Assembly: GCF_003315035.1 (NCBI RefSeq)
Contig: NZ_QNRE01000025.1
Location: 1-45,360 of the forward strand
Length of the DNA stretch: 45,360 bases
Direction of reading: 5' to 3'
From: Nocardia puris
GTDB lineage: Bacteria; Actinomycetota; Actinomycetes; Mycobacteriales; Mycobacteriaceae
A program made the translations under genes and the position numbers. Numbering within the stretch: the stretch's first letter is position 1; every line of letters begins with the position of its first letter. The notes under the pieces are model-generated. The model searched no databases. It saw only the letters and a list, made by a program, of their open reading frames with translations, and had not been told where the DNA came from. This document shows, piece by piece, positions 13,724 to 22,908 of this stretch.

Positions 13724-16700
13724 ACCGGCCTCCCCGCATACCGGCTCACGCCGACCGCCTGCTTGCGCTGCTGGGCGGCCATCTCGGCGGAGATGGCCTT
13801 GGTGACGGCGTCGAACACCTGGGCGACCAGCGCCTGCACGGCGCCGCCCTGGCGGCGCAGCCCGAGATCTCCGAGCAGGGAGTCCACGTTCGCGTTCAGA
13901 AAGTCGCTGCCGATACCCGCTGCCCGCGCGCCCCAGTCCTCCTGCTGCGCCACCGCAGGTACGCCGGGAGAGGCCTGTGCGTTCGTCTCGGGCGGGACCG
14001 CCTCGAGCTGGCTGGTGCCACCGAGATTGACCACCCACACCGGGGTCACGCCCTGCGGGATCTGCCCGCCGCCGTAGCCACCGCCGCCACCTGCTGCACC
14101 ACCGCCGCCGGGCGCGCTTCCTCCGCCAAGGCCACTGCCGCCGAGGCTACCTACGCTGGGCGCGCCTCCGCCCGGGGACTGCATGCCGCCTGGATCGCCG
14201 CCGAGTGGCAGGTGCCACTTCAGGGGGAAGTCCGCCGCGCCCTGGGCGCCCGCGCCCGCTTCGACGCCGTCGGTGCCGGACGACTCGACGTTCATCCCGC
14301 CTGGCAGGGTTCCTGCCATGTGGCTGTTCGGGCCACCGCCGCCGCGCATCACGCCGATGGAGTAGTCGCCCTCGCCGCCGATGCCCGGCAGGAATCCCAG
14401 CGCCTCGAAGTCGCTCTCTGTGGTGAAATGCCTTACGCCCGTGGGTCTTCCGGTGAGTATCGCGAACAGGTCTGACTGGATGCCTGAGCAATCCCAGCTG
14501 GGGTTACCTACGCCGCCGTACTGATACGGCGAGCCCGCCGCGCCGGACGCCATCGCTTTCGCGCGGTCCACGACACCGCCGTTGGCCATCGCCGCGATGA
14601 GTCCGAGCCGCTGCCCGACCTCCATCCAGATCGGGATGGAGCGAGCCCGTTTCGACGGCGACAGCGAGATGTATGCCTCGGGCCCAGCCTCGGCCCAGAG
14701 GATGCCGCCGGGAATGCCACTGGAGATCTGAGGCTCGCGGATACCGCCATCGGCATAGCTGACGTAGCCCTGCGAGTAGGTCTGCTGCCCGGAACGCTGC
14801 ACCTGATCGTTCAGCGCCCGCGACTGCGCGGACAGGGACGCCATGATCTCGACGGGGATCTGCTTGCCCCAATTCGACTGGATGAACGCGTCGAGGGTGG
14901 CCTGCCCCTGGGCGGTGTTCGCGGTGACCTCGATCTGCCCGTCCGGCAGCGTGGACACTTTGAGCCCCAGCGCTTCCAGGTTCGCGATCACCTCGGGGCT
15001 GTTGGTGTTGACGCGGATGCCCTTGTCGGTGGGCACCGCCTCCACCTCGTCGCCGAGGGCGCGGAACATCTGCTGTGCCTGCACGGCTTGCCCGATGCTG
15101 TCGCCGACGCTCTGCCGCATCCGCTCCCACGCTGGGCGGGCACGGTTGTCGATGCCATCGGCCATGTCCCGCGCCCGGTCGGCAGCGCCCTGGAATGTGG
15201 TGTCGAGATCCTGGAGTGAGCGCCCTAGGTTCGCGACGGTGTCGTTGCCGGTGAGGCGGCCGAACACTTCGGCCACCTTTCCCATCGGGTCCAGTACGCT
15301 ACCCAGTGCGCCGCCCACGCCCTCGGCGAAGGCGGCGAATTGGCGCAGGCTCGTCGAGGTGAACGCGAACATCGCGTCGCCCGCCACGAAAGCGGCGTCG
15401 ACCAGCTTGCCCAGGAACCCCAGGATCTCGGGCTGGTGAGTGGAGACCCAATCGGCGAGCTTCGCCAGCGACGGACCGAACGCCTGAGCGAGCGCACCGC
15501 CCAGCTCCTGAAGCGTGACTTCCATTGAGCGCTTGGCGCTTTCGAGGCTCGTTGCGGCGTTGCCGCCCATGGTCGCGATCGCACTGGCGGCAGCCCCCTC
15601 CACCTGCCCGAGACCAGCGACGGCGGTGTCGACGTCGAACGCCTCGAACGCGCGGCCGAGATCCTCGAACTTGGTGCCGAACAAAGCGACGGCGACCTCG
15701 TTGCGTTTGACCGGATCCTCAAGGCGGCGCAGCGCGTCGAACAGCTCGCCGACCGCCTCGCGGGCCGTGCCACCGCCCGCGGTGAAGCGGGCGGTCATGT
15801 CGTCGGCGGACAGGCTCAACGCCTCGAACGCCTTGCGGCTGGAGTCCGATCCGTCCATCGTGCGGATCGCGAACTCCTTCAACGCATCCGCGGCGGTGTC
15901 GACATCCCTGGCACCCGCCCGGACGGCCTGGTTGATCAGGCCAATAGCCTCCGGTCCCGTCAACCCAAGCTGACGAAATTGAGTGCCGTATTCAACGATC
16001 GTGTCGGTGAAATCCTCGCTGACATTGAGCCCGTTGCGGGCCGCCGCCGCGAACAGGTCCATGGCGCCCTTGGCGTCCTGTGCCATGCCGGTGCGGATCG
16101 CCTGACCGGCCGCGCGCGCGACAGCGGGCACTTCCTCGCCGAGCATGTCCGAGACGCCGTTCAGCTGCGAGATGACCTGCTGAATTTCGGGACCGGTGGC
16201 GTGCGGGTCGATCAGGCCGGACTGGATCGCCCGGCGTGCGGTGTCGACGTTCTCCTCGACGGACTCCCCGAACGCATCGGTGTACGCCCGCGCCGCCGCG
16301 CCGCCGATGCGCCGCATCGTGGCATCGTCGACACCCAGCTGAGCCTGGGTGAGGTCGAGTGCCCGCTCACGGCCCATCGCATCGGCCATCGACTTGACCA
16401 GCAGTCCGCCCGCGGCGATTCCGGCGATGGTGACGGCGCCGATGATCGCCTGCGCGATCGGTCCGCCCTTGCCGCCGATCCGGTCCGCGAAGCCCTGGCC
16501 GGCGGCGTCGCCCGCTGCCCCACCGCCCTGCTGGCCGGCCTGGCCCATGGCGTCCTGCATGTCGTTGCCGGCCTGCTGGGCGGCCTGCCGGAACGCGTCG
16601 CGCATGTCGTTGGCGGATCGGCCCCACGCCTGACCGAAGTCGCGGCGCATGTCGTCCGCGGCGGCCCCGGCGGCTTGGCTGGCGCCGCGCTGCATCGCCT

Positions 16701-16953
16701 GGCGCATGTCGTCGGCCGACTGGTCCCAGGACCGTGCGAACTCGCGGCGTGCGTCCTGGCCGAGGTTCTGCCAGGTCTGCGACGCGCCGGTCTGGAACGC
16801 GCGGCGCATGTCCTCGGCGGACTGGCCCCAGGCGCGGCGGAGCTGACGGCGCGCGTCGTCGGCCACGAGCCCGAAGGCGCGGGCGGCGTCACGGGCGAGA
16901 CCGCTGGTCTCGACCGTGAGCGAGACGTACTGGGTTGCCAGCTCAACCGCCAC
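13720..16953 (-). CDS. Tape-measure protein with C-terminal NlpC/P60-like domain
   Basis: 1077 residues, the longest gene, in the canonical place after the chaperone frameshift. The N-terminal ~150 residues repeat a ~30-residue Ala/Gln/Asp helical unit (WGQSAEDMRRAFQTGASQ, WDQSADDMRQAMQRGASQ, WGRSANDMRDAFRQAAQQ). A hydrophobic segment follows at about 164-190. Residues about 800-890 look like an NlpC/P60-type peptidase: GSPYQYGG, Cys822 in WDCSG and His878 in NSHMAG. A Gly-rich linker (about 920-970) separates it from the C-terminus. It sets tail length; the peptidase-like domain could cut peptidoglycan during DNA entry. Confidence 0.93.
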   Translation of the reverse strand: MAVELATQYVSLTVETSGLARDAARAFGLVADDARRQLRRAWGQSAEDMRRAFQTGASQTWQNLGQDARREFARSWDQSADDMRQAMQRGASQAAGAAADDMRRDFGQAWGRSANDMRDAFRQAAQQAGNDMQDAMGQAGQQGGGAAGDAAGQGFADRIGGKGGPIAQAIIGAVTIAGIAAGGLLVKSMADAMGRERALDLTQAQLGVDDATMRRIGGAAARAYTDAFGESVEENVDTARRAIQSGLIDPHATGPEIQQVISQLNGVSDMLGEEVPAVARAAGQAIRTGMAQDAKGAMDLFAAAARNGLNVSEDFTDTIVEYGTQFRQLGLTGPEAIGLINQAVRAGARDVDTAADALKEFAIRTMDGSDSSRKAFEALSLSADDMTARFTAGGGTAREAVGELFDALRRLEDPVKRNEVAVALFGTKFEDLGRAFEAFDVDTAVAGLGQVEGAAASAIATMGGNAATSLESAKRSMEVTLQELGGALAQAFGPSLAKLADWVSTHQPEILGFLGKLVDAAFVAGDAMFAFTSTSLRQFAAFAEGVGGALGSVLDPMGKVAEVFGRLTGNDTVANLGRSLQDLDTTFQGAADRARDMADGIDNRARPAWERMRQSVGDSIGQAVQAQQMFRALGDEVEAVPTDKGIRVNTNSPEVIANLEALGLKVSTLPDGQIEVTANTAQGQATLDAFIQSNWGKQIPVEIMASLSAQSRALNDQVQRSGQQTYSQGYVSYADGGIREPQISSGIPGGILWAEAGPEAYISLSPSKRARSIPIWMEVGQRLGLIAAMANGGVVDRAKAMASGAAGSPYQYGGVGNPSWDCSGIQSDLFAILTGRPTGVRHFTTESDFEALGFLPGIGGEGDYSIGVMRGGGGPNSHMAGTLPGGMNVESSGTDGVEAGAGAQGAADFPLKWHLPLGGDPGGMQSPGGGAPSVGSLGGSGLGGGSAPGGGGAAGGGGGYGGGQIPQGVTPVWVVNLGGTSQLEAVPPETNAQASPGVPAVAQQEDWGARAAGIGSDFLNANVDSLLGDLGLRRQGGAVQALVAQVFDAVTKAISAEMAAQQRKQAVGVSRYAGRPV

Positions 16954-17532
16954 CCGCCACCTCCTCCCGATCCCAGCCCAAATAGGCGTTCATTTCGGCG
17001 ATGGTCATCGAGTCGTCCCCCCCGCCAATCGTGCGTTCGTCCTCGCCCTTGGCCTGCTCGGCCAGCTCCGCGCACAGCTCGGCGGTCAGCCGGGAGTCCG
17101 GAGGTGAATGTTTGATCCAGGCGCGCAGCTCGATCCACGAGATCGTGTGACCGATCTCGTGGATGCTGCGGCCCCGATCGAGTAGGTCGGCGGCTATCGC
17201 CTCCTCGTGCCCTTCGAGGAACTGGAGGAGGCCGAGGATTCCCCCGGCGTCATCTTCGACACCCGAACCCACTCATCGAACAGCGCGTTAATCTGGTCCT
17301 CGTGCAGGTCCGCGCCGCGCAGCTTCTGCGCGGCGTCGCCGTCGTACACCTCGATCAGGCCGAGCACGTAGTCCACGCGCATCCTGTCGGGCGGCACCTC
17401 GCGCATGAACTTCAGCGCGGCGGGCGAGGCGAACCCCGACTTGGGCACACTCGCCACCGTCCCGTCAGGGAGTTCGAAGTCGAACCGGTTCTCCGGCAGG
17501 TCACCCGCCGGTGGGGGGATCTTCCAGGCCAT
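16943..17532 (-). CDS. Tail assembly chaperone, frameshifted long form (G-T type)
   Basis: The reading frame of the short chaperone (17194-17532) overlaps a second frame that is -1 relative to it and ends at 16943. At 17245-17239 (minus) the sequence reads CCG-GGG-GAA, containing GGGGGAA. A -1 slip there fuses the first ~98 residues to GILGLLQFLEGHEEAIAADL and about 90 further residues ending at the TGA. This matches the conserved tail-chaperone frameshift of siphoviruses, upstream of the tape measure. The downstream frame has no convincing start of its own. Confidence 0.8.
17194..17532 (-). CDS. Tail assembly chaperone, short form
   Basis: 112 residues from ATG 17532. Acidic alpha/beta start (FDFELPDGTVASVPKSGFAS), then helices, ending in a low-complexity Ser-rich tail encoded only downstream of the slip site. 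In siphoviruses this is the zero-frame product that coats the tape measure with the frameshifted form while the tail tube assembles. Preceded by a hairpin after the tail tube gene. Confidence 0.85.
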   Translation of the reverse strand: MAWKIPPPAGDLPENRFDFELPDGTVASVPKSGFASPAALKFMREVPPDRMRVDYVLGLIEVYDGDAAQKLRGADLHEDQINALFDEWVRVSKMTPGESSASSSSSKGTRRR

Positions 17533-17575
17533 GGGTTGCGGGCCCCTTTCGTGATCGCGGGCCAGCGAGAAGGGC

Positions 17576-17616
17576 CCCACGGCGCGCCGAGGCCCGCGAG
17601 GTAAGCGCGCCGTGGG
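17576..17616 (-). terminator. Hairpin between tail tube and chaperone genes
   Basis: CCCACGGCGCGC (17576-17587) pairs perfectly with GCGCGCCGTGGG (17605-17616), with a 17-base loop. No T run. It lies just downstream of the tail tube stop (17626) and could lower expression of the following genes relative to the abundant tube protein, or protect the mRNA 3' end. Confidence 0.55.
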
Positions 17617-17625
17617 GGTTCGGGG

Positions 17626-18432
17626 TCACTCGTAGGTGACGGTGAACGGCGCGGACGCGCCGGTCGCGTTAGTGACGACCAGGTCGTAGGTGCCCGCCGA
17701 CTCCGCAGCGGTGACCAGCGCCAACTTGGTGTCAGAGATGACGTTGAACGCCACACCCGCACCGTCGATGGTGACCCCGGTGGTGCCGACGAAGCCGGTG
17801 CCCGTGACCTCGACGACCTCGCCACCAGCGGCGGCGAAAGCGGCGGGATCGACCGACACGATGGTCGGCGCCAAGGGGGCGCTGCCGTCGTCGTAGTACC
17901 GGTACACCTTCTTGCCCGAGGTGTCCTTGTAGCAGGTCAGGGTGCAGTCGAAAGCCTTGAGCCCGTTGCGGACGAACGGGCTTTCGGTGACTGCGGTGAT
18001 CTGCCCTTCGGGGATGACCAGGCGGCCGCGCTTGCCGCCGTCGCGGACATCGAACAGCCACGGATGCACCGAGAGCGGCTCGCCGGTCTCGTGCACAGTG
18101 GTCAGGGACCCGACCGTGGACACGTTGTCCTCGCCGAACACCTCGGCGAGCACGTCGGGGTCCCAGGCCGACAGCAGCCGGAACTGGAACGCGGCGCTGT
18201 GGTTCTCCTGCGGGCTGTAGATGAGGTCGCCTGCCCAGTCGAACAGGTCCGTGGAGGTGCGGGTGCCGGACGGGCGGATGCCGTCGTCGCCGACGTATCC
18301 CAGTTTCGTCCAGCTCGACACCGACGCCGAGGGGGTGGTGGGCAGCGTGGTCCCCGCCGGGGCGACGAGGATGCCGCCGGTGACTCGGTCCGGCGCGCCT
18401 ACACCGATTTTGGCAACGGAAGCTCCGGCCAT
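17626..18432 (-). CDS. Major tail (tube) protein with C-terminal Ig-like IPT/TIG domain
   Basis: 268 residues; ATG follows GAAAGGACATAGCC. The N-terminal ~180 residues fit a siphovirus tail-tube subunit (KIGVGAPDRVTGGILVAPAG, WDPDVLAEVFGEDNV, FDCTLTCYKDTSG). Residues about 187-268 form an IPT/TIG-type domain (PTIVSVDPAAFAAAGGEVVE, VTGTGFVGTTGVTIDG, GTYDLVVTNATGAS). Such domains decorate the outside of tails and may bind weakly to cell-surface sugars. Confidence 0.88.
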   Translation of the reverse strand: MAGASVAKIGVGAPDRVTGGILVAPAGTTLPTTPSASVSSWTKLGYVGDDGIRPSGTRTSTDLFDWAGDLIYSPQENHSAAFQFRLLSAWDPDVLAEVFGEDNVSTVGSLTTVHETGEPLSVHPWLFDVRDGGKRGRLVIPEGQITAVTESPFVRNGLKAFDCTLTCYKDTSGKKVYRYYDDGSAPLAPTIVSVDPAAFAAAGGEVVEVTGTGFVGTTGVTIDGAGVAFNVISDTKLALVTAAESAGTYDLVVTNATGASAPFTVTYE

Positions 18433-18502
18433 GGCTATGTCCTTTCGGAGATTCGCGGGCCCCGAATGGATTTCGTGATTCCTCCCGTTGCCGGGGGAAG
18501 TT

Positions 18503-18904
18503 TCAGATGGTGTCGCCGCTCACCAGCAGGTCGACGGTGAACTGATACCGGGGCCCTACGTCGGGCTCCGGATGGTTGGCTGGGCCGCCGACGGTGACGA
18601 CATCAGCGACGAACACGCCGCCGATCTCCTCTCCCTCGAGCGCACCCGTCAGCGCGTACGCGAGCCGGGCCAGAGTGGCTGCGGCGACCTCGTCGGGCGC
18701 CCAGCACTCCACGAGCAGCCGGGCGGCGAAATGCCCTCGGGTGGTGCGGTCGACATCGACCTGCTGGACGCGCACCATCCGCGCGGGGCGGGCGCGCGGC
18801 ATCTTCGTCGCCACCGTCGCGGTCTCGCCGCGACCGGAGAACGCCGACAGCAGGTAGGCGACGTAGGCGGCCTCGGTGTCGGGCGGGGCGACTACCTCAG
18901 CCAC
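18503..18904 (-). CDS. Tail terminator protein
   Basis: 133 residues from GTG 18904, overlapping the upstream stop by 8 bases. The alpha/beta sequence (AEVVAPPDTEAAYVAYLLSA, DRTTRGHFAARLLVECWAPD, RYQFTVDLLVSGD) and its place just before the tail tube gene fit the tail terminator that caps the tube and joins it to the head. No catalytic motif. Confidence 0.75.
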   Translation of the reverse strand: MAEVVAPPDTEAAYVAYLLSAFSGRGETATVATKMPRARPARMVRVQQVDVDRTTRGHFAARLLVECWAPDEVAAATLARLAYALTGALEGEEIGGVFVADVVTVGGPANHPEPDVGPRYQFTVDLLVSGDTI

Positions 18905-19163
18905 GCGCCGCCCCGAGATTGCGGATCAGAGTGTTGTTCTGCCCGTTGTCGATCCGCGCCTCTTCGCTGGCTGCGATGACCGAGACCTGCCAGCGCCCCT
19001 GCGGGTTGCGGGCGCCCTGCTCGGAGGTCATCACGTAGCCTGCGGCCTCCCCTCCACAGGCGTTCATGAGCGCCCGTCCGCGCCGCTCCAGGTCTGCCAC
19101 CACACCAGGTGCGGAGCGCAGTTGGCGGAACGCCTCGAGGTTCCAGTCGACCCGGTCACCCAT
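18897..19163 (-). CDS. Neck / tail-completion protein (HK97 gp10-like)
   Basis: 88 residues, ATG 19163 overlapping the upstream stop by 8 bases. N-terminal helix (NLEAFRQLRSAPGVVADLER) then GGEAAGYVMTSEQGARNPQG followed by strands, the general pattern of HK97 gp10-type neck proteins. The order adaptor, stopper, this gene, tail terminator supports the call. Confidence 0.7.
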   Translation of the reverse strand: MGDRVDWNLEAFRQLRSAPGVVADLERRGRALMNACGGEAAGYVMTSEQGARNPQGRWQVSVIAASEEARIDNGQNNTLIRNLGAARG

Positions 19164-19494
19164 CGACCCTCCTCAGGTCCAGCAGCCTCCGGCCCGCCCG
19201 CCGGCCGGGACCGCGGTCCCAGTTCTGGGCGGCGCCGATCACCTCGAACTCGGCGGCGTCGAGCACGAGCCGGTCATGCGGGGACACCGCCAGCGTGGAC
19301 GCCACGACAGCGACCATGTCCACCACCACCCGGTCATGCCCGGCCACCTGCGGTTCCGAGGTGGACGCGGGCCACCAGACCGCCTGGATCGGCACCGGTT
19401 CCGCCCAGGTGGAGATGGGGTTGCCGTGCGCGTCGGTCCCGGACTCGGAGTGCACACGGTGACCAGCGGTATGCCGCAGACGGAACCTTCTCAC
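19156..19494 (-). CDS. Head-closure (stopper) protein
   Basis: 112 residues from GTG 19494, which overlaps the adaptor stop as GTGA. Beta-rich (RLVLDAAEFEVIGAAQNWDR is typical of the stopper barrel), with STWAEPVPIQAVWWPASTSE near the middle. Third gene after the capsid; this slot encodes the ring closing the portal channel. Confidence 0.75.
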   Translation of the reverse strand: MRRFRLRHTAGHRVHSESGTDAHGNPISTWAEPVPIQAVWWPASTSEPQVAGHDRVVVDMVAVVASTLAVSPHDRLVLDAAEFEVIGAAQNWDRGPGRRAGRRLLDLRRVDG

Positions 19495-20039
19495 CCGACG
19501 TGCTCCAGTTGGTAGCGGCCCAGCATCTCGGCCACCGGCACCGGCAAACCCGCGCCCGACCCGCCGTAGTTGCGGGACTCGTTGAACGGGCCCCACGCCT
19601 CCGAGTAGGAGGCGAGCAGGTCGGGGTTGTCGTACAGCATCCCGGCCATGATCAAGGTCGCGGTCTTCACCTCGTCAGGGACGGGATTCCAGCCGTGGGT
19701 GTAGGTGATCGTGATCGACCGCGGTGTGTTCGGCCAGCAGCCGCGGTGGATCAGCTTGCCGTAGCCGGTCCAGTCGTACTGGGTGCCGACCGTGAGCGTC
19801 TCGCCGTTCACCGCGACCGACGAGACCGCGGTCAGCCGCAGAGTCGGCAGCCACAGCGACCGACTGCCCGGCCCGTCGAGCACCGCACCGGTGACGGTTT
19901 CCTGACTGATCGACCACCCCCCACACCAGGCGCGGACCATGCCCGACGCGCCCGCCACCGCCAGGTTCGCGGCGTCGGTATCGAGCGCGTCGAGCTGTTT
20001 CCACTGCCCGAGTTCGGTGGCCGAGACGAGCGGCGCCAT
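19491..20039 (-). CDS. Head-to-tail adaptor
   Basis: 182 residues; TGATG overlap at 20039. It opens with APLVSATELGQWKQLDALDT, then a helical bundle (ANLAVAGASGMVRAWCGGWS). It also carries ITITYTHGWNPVPDEVKTAT, a motif often seen in HK97 gp6-like/phage connector proteins. Binds beneath the portal after packaging. Confidence 0.8.
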   Translation of the reverse strand: MAPLVSATELGQWKQLDALDTDAANLAVAGASGMVRAWCGGWSISQETVTGAVLDGPGSRSLWLPTLRLTAVSSVAVNGETLTVGTQYDWTGYGKLIHRGCWPNTPRSITITYTHGWNPVPDEVKTATLIMAGMLYDNPDLLASYSEAWGPFNESRNYGGSGAGLPVPVAEMLGRYQLEHVG

Positions 20040-20278
20040 CAGGACTTCGGCGTCCCGCCGGTCTTGCGGGTGCTGACAGCCCGCTTCTCACCCGGCGCGG
20101 CGGTAGCCTGCTCGACGACGGCCGACGACCGTGCGGCCGCGACCTCGACAGGCTCGTACAGGTGCTCGCGACCCTTCACGCCCGGATCGGAGTCTTCGAC
20201 CAGATCGCCGGGCCGCACGATGCGCGGCACGCCGTGATGGTCGGTGTAGGAGAACGCTTCTCGCGCTCGCAGGATCAT
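20039..20278 (-). CDS. Small head-region protein
   Basis: 79 residues; ATG 20278 chosen because GGAGAG lies just upstream (the frame extends 66 bases further without a good site). A short beta segment (AREAFSYTDHHGVPRIVRPG DL) is followed by a charged Ala/Ser/Lys tail. Lies between capsid and adaptor; might be a minor head or decoration protein. Confidence 0.6.
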   Translation of the reverse strand: MILRAREAFSYTDHHGVPRIVRPGDLVEDSDPGVKGREHLYEPVEVAAARSSAVVEQATAAPGEKRAVSTRKTGGTPKS

Positions 20279-20347
20279 GATCTCTCCATCTCTCTTCGCT
20301 GGAATCCAACGCACCGGGCGGACCGGAGCCCGCCCGACGCGCAAGGA

Positions 20348-21985
20348 TTACGCGGTGGTGGCCACGTTCAGCAGACGGAACGCGTTCGCGTTGGAGATGT
20401 CGGCACCCATGCGGGCGTGCGCGTACCAACCACGCTGACCACTCGGCCGGTTGTTGCCGGTGTGGAACAGGTGCGGGATGAACTCCACCGTCATGCCGAT
20501 GCGGTCGGCGATGATGTAGTGACTGAAGTCGCCGCACAGCAGCACGAAGTTGTCCGCGGTGGCCGCGGGGTCGATCGTGCCGTCCATCGCCTCGGCCTCG
20601 CCGACCGGTCGGCCGTTGAGGTTGTCGGGGCGGCCCTCGCCGACCGTGGTCCACAGGCCGGCGCCGCCAGCGGTGTCGAACTGGCGAATGCGGCTGTAGA
20701 TCAGGTTATTCGCCAGCCACGCCGCACGCGCCCGGTACCGCGCGGGCAGTGCGTCGTAGACGCCGTACACGTCCGCCAGGGCGAACGTCTCGGCGGTCGC
20801 CGGCGCGATCTCGGCGGCCGTCCCGTCGAGGGCTGTGATGATGCCCTTCGGCTGGGTGGTGCCGTTGCCGGTGATCAGCGCGACCGCCTCGAGATCGTCC
20901 TTGCCGCCCGCGAGCAGCTCGGCCACCGTGGCGGTGACGTTCTGCTCGTCCTCGAGCGCCTCGATGGTGATCGGCACGAAGCCCTGCGCCTTGTAGATAT
21001 CGATCGTCGGCTGAGCGAACGTCGGGGCGTCGTCGGACACCTCGGCGCCTTCACCGTCCCACGACCACGACACGTTGCCCGCCGAGACGCCGTGCCACTT
21101 GTTGCCGGTCGCGACGACCTGCCGGGCGAAACGGCGGATGTCGTTCTTCGACCCGGCCGCGGTGTTGATGACCACCGGGTCGAGCTGGAACGGCACCAGG
21201 AACCCGCCCGCGGTGTCGGTCAGCGACATACCGCGGACCTCGTTGATGGCCTGCTGCTCGTCGGCGGTCAGCAGGTGCTGCTGATTGCGAGCCAGCTTCG
21301 ACCACGCGCGCAGGTAGGCCGGGCTTGAGGTGACGAGCACCTGCCGGGCCAGGGTCGAGCGCTTGTCGTCGAACCGCTCCAGGATGCGGGTCGCGGCCTC
21401 GCGCACGTGATCGTTGGCGCCCTGCATGCGCTCGATCGCCGAGAGCGCGCGGGCGCGCAGCTCGACGCCGACCTCTTCGACCGACCGGCCGAAGGTGCGG
21501 ACCTCGCGCAGATCCCACGGGTTGCGGAACCGGGCGTCTTCGACGCTGTCGGGCTCGAGGATCGCGTCGCGGTCGTAGTCGCCGCTGCCCGCGACGGCCG
21601 GGCCGATCGAGCCGCGCTCGGTGCGCAGTCCGGTCGCCGACAGCGAGGTCGCCGCCGAGCGCACCCGCGCCAGCTCCGCGCTGCGCTCGAGGCGCTTGCG
21701 GTGGCTGTCGAGGTTGGCGAACTCGTCGGTGAGCGTCTCGAAGTACCGCTCGTCCTCGGCGGTGAGTTCGTCGAACTCGGCGAGCCGCTCGAGCTCGGCC
21801 TGGATCTCGCGCAGGCGGTTCACGCTCTGCGAGTGGGTGAGAGTGGGCGCGGTGCGCCGGTCGTCACCGGTGTTGCCGTCCCCGGTACCGTCGCCGCCGA
21901 GCTGGGGCCAGATCGGGCCACGGCGGCCGATGCCGAGGGCACGCAGTCCCGTCACGGGGTGACGGGGCAGATTGTCGATACTCAT
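20348..21985 (-). CDS. Major capsid protein, HK97 fold with N-terminal delta domain
   Basis: 545 residues; ATG 21985 overlaps the protease stop as TGATG. Residues about 45-115 form a charged coiled coil (REIQAELERLAEFDELTAED), the scaffold-like delta domain removed by the prohead protease in HK97-type phages. From about 230 the sequence follows the HK97 shell fold (NEVRGMSLTDTAGGFLVPFQ, FVPITIEALEDEQNVTATVA, YVVYDALPARYRARAAWLAN-like segments, ending GQRGWYAHARMGADISNANA). It builds the icosahedral head. Confidence 0.93.
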   Translation of the reverse strand: MSIDNLPRHPVTGLRALGIGRRGPIWPQLGGDGTGDGNTGDDRRTAPTLTHSQSVNRLREIQAELERLAEFDELTAEDERYFETLTDEFANLDSHRKRLERSAELARVRSAATSLSATGLRTERGSIGPAVAGSGDYDRDAILEPDSVEDARFRNPWDLREVRTFGRSVEEVGVELRARALSAIERMQGANDHVREAATRILERFDDKRSTLARQVLVTSSPAYLRAWSKLARNQQHLLTADEQQAINEVRGMSLTDTAGGFLVPFQLDPVVINTAAGSKNDIRRFARQVVATGNKWHGVSAGNVSWSWDGEGAEVSDDAPTFAQPTIDIYKAQGFVPITIEALEDEQNVTATVAELLAGGKDDLEAVALITGNGTTQPKGIITALDGTAAEIAPATAETFALADVYGVYDALPARYRARAAWLANNLIYSRIRQFDTAGGAGLWTTVGEGRPDNLNGRPVGEAEAMDGTIDPAATADNFVLLCGDFSHYIIADRIGMTVEFIPHLFHTGNNRPSGQRGWYAHARMGADISNANAFRLLNVATTA

Positions 21986-22908
21986 CACTTCTTGCCTTTC
22001 CGGTCGATGTCGAGCAGCACGTCACGCGACTTGCGGGCCCACAGATCGACGGGCCGCTGTCCGCGTGTTGGCGACGGGCGCTCACCTACAGCGGGTGCTG
22101 TGGATCGCTGCGCGTCGGTCGCCGGGCGCGCCCCTACCGCAGCCGGGACTACCGGCTTCGTGGTGGGTTGCTGCGCGGCATCGGGTTGCGTCATGTCCGC
22201 CAGGAACACGGCGCGAGCGAGCAGCTGCCGCTGCTCGGGGTCATCGAGGCGGCCCAGGTCGATCACCTTGGACCGCACGGACACCGAGGTCTCGGCGTAG
22301 GCCGGCCACACGACGGGGCCGACCTCGGGGACCTTCAGTTCCTTCAGGGTGCGAACGAGTAGTTCCTCGTCTGGGATGTCCTCGTACCAGGTCTGTCGCA
22401 GCTTCTCGCGGAGCACCGCCTCGTCGCGGATCGGGGTGCCATCCGCATCGGCCCACGCCTCACGCACCACGCTGAACCGGAACGACATGCCGTTGATCGC
22501 GCCGTCGGCGATGGCGTCGCGCACGGGCTGCATCAGCCAGTTGTCGAAGATCCGGGCGATCACGTGCGCGCCGCCAGCGGGCGCGAGCTCGGGGTGTACG
22601 TCCTCGCTGATCGAGCGCAGGCTCGCGATCGGGATCGACCCGATCAGCGGGTGATGGCCGTGATCGAACTGCACCTTCGGCGGGGTCTCCCGAAAGCTGC
22701 GCTTCATCGAGCCGGGGGCGATCTTCTCGCGGAACTTGCCCTCCCACGAGTCGATGATCGTCTCGCGGTCGAACACCGCGCCGTAGCCGTCGAGGGTGAG
22801 CCCGTCATCCTCGTCCGCATCGGCGGCGGCGCGCAGGGAGAACGGGGCCTCCCTCAGAACCTGCTCGAGCGGCGGCCGCTCGGCGCGGCGCATCTCGGTG
22901 ACGTTCAT
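21985..22908 (-). CDS. Prohead maturation protease (U35 family)
   Basis: 307 residues; ATG 22908 overlaps the portal stop as ATGA. The protease core covers about 25-195: GYGAVFDRETIIDSWEGKFR, EKIAPGSMKRS, the His83 motif FDHG and Ser142 in MSFRFSV, as in HK97 gp4-type serine proteases. The Pro/Ala/Gln-rich C-terminus (about 225-307) probably acts as an extension removed or used in scaffolding. Cleaves capsid delta domains in the procapsid. Confidence 0.93.
   Translation of the reverse strand: MNVTEMRRAERPPLEQVLREAPFSLRAAADADEDDGLTLDGYGAVFDRETIIDSWEGKFREKIAPGSMKRSFRETPPKVQFDHGHHPLIGSIPIASLRSISEDVHPELAPAGGAHVIARIFDNWLMQPVRDAIADGAINGMSFRFSVVREAWADADGTPIRDEAVLREKLRQTWYEDIPDEELLVRTLKELKVPEVGPVVWPAYAETSVSVRSKVIDLGRLDDPEQRQLLARAVFLADMTQPDAAQQPTTKPVVPAAVGARPATDAQRSTAPAVGERPSPTRGQRPVDLWARKSRDVLLDIDRKGKK

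Noticed and set aside
17239..17245. Sequencing frameshift in the tail chaperone
   Set aside because: Position, polarity and overlap match the conserved tail-chaperone frameshift, so a programmed event is more likely than an error.
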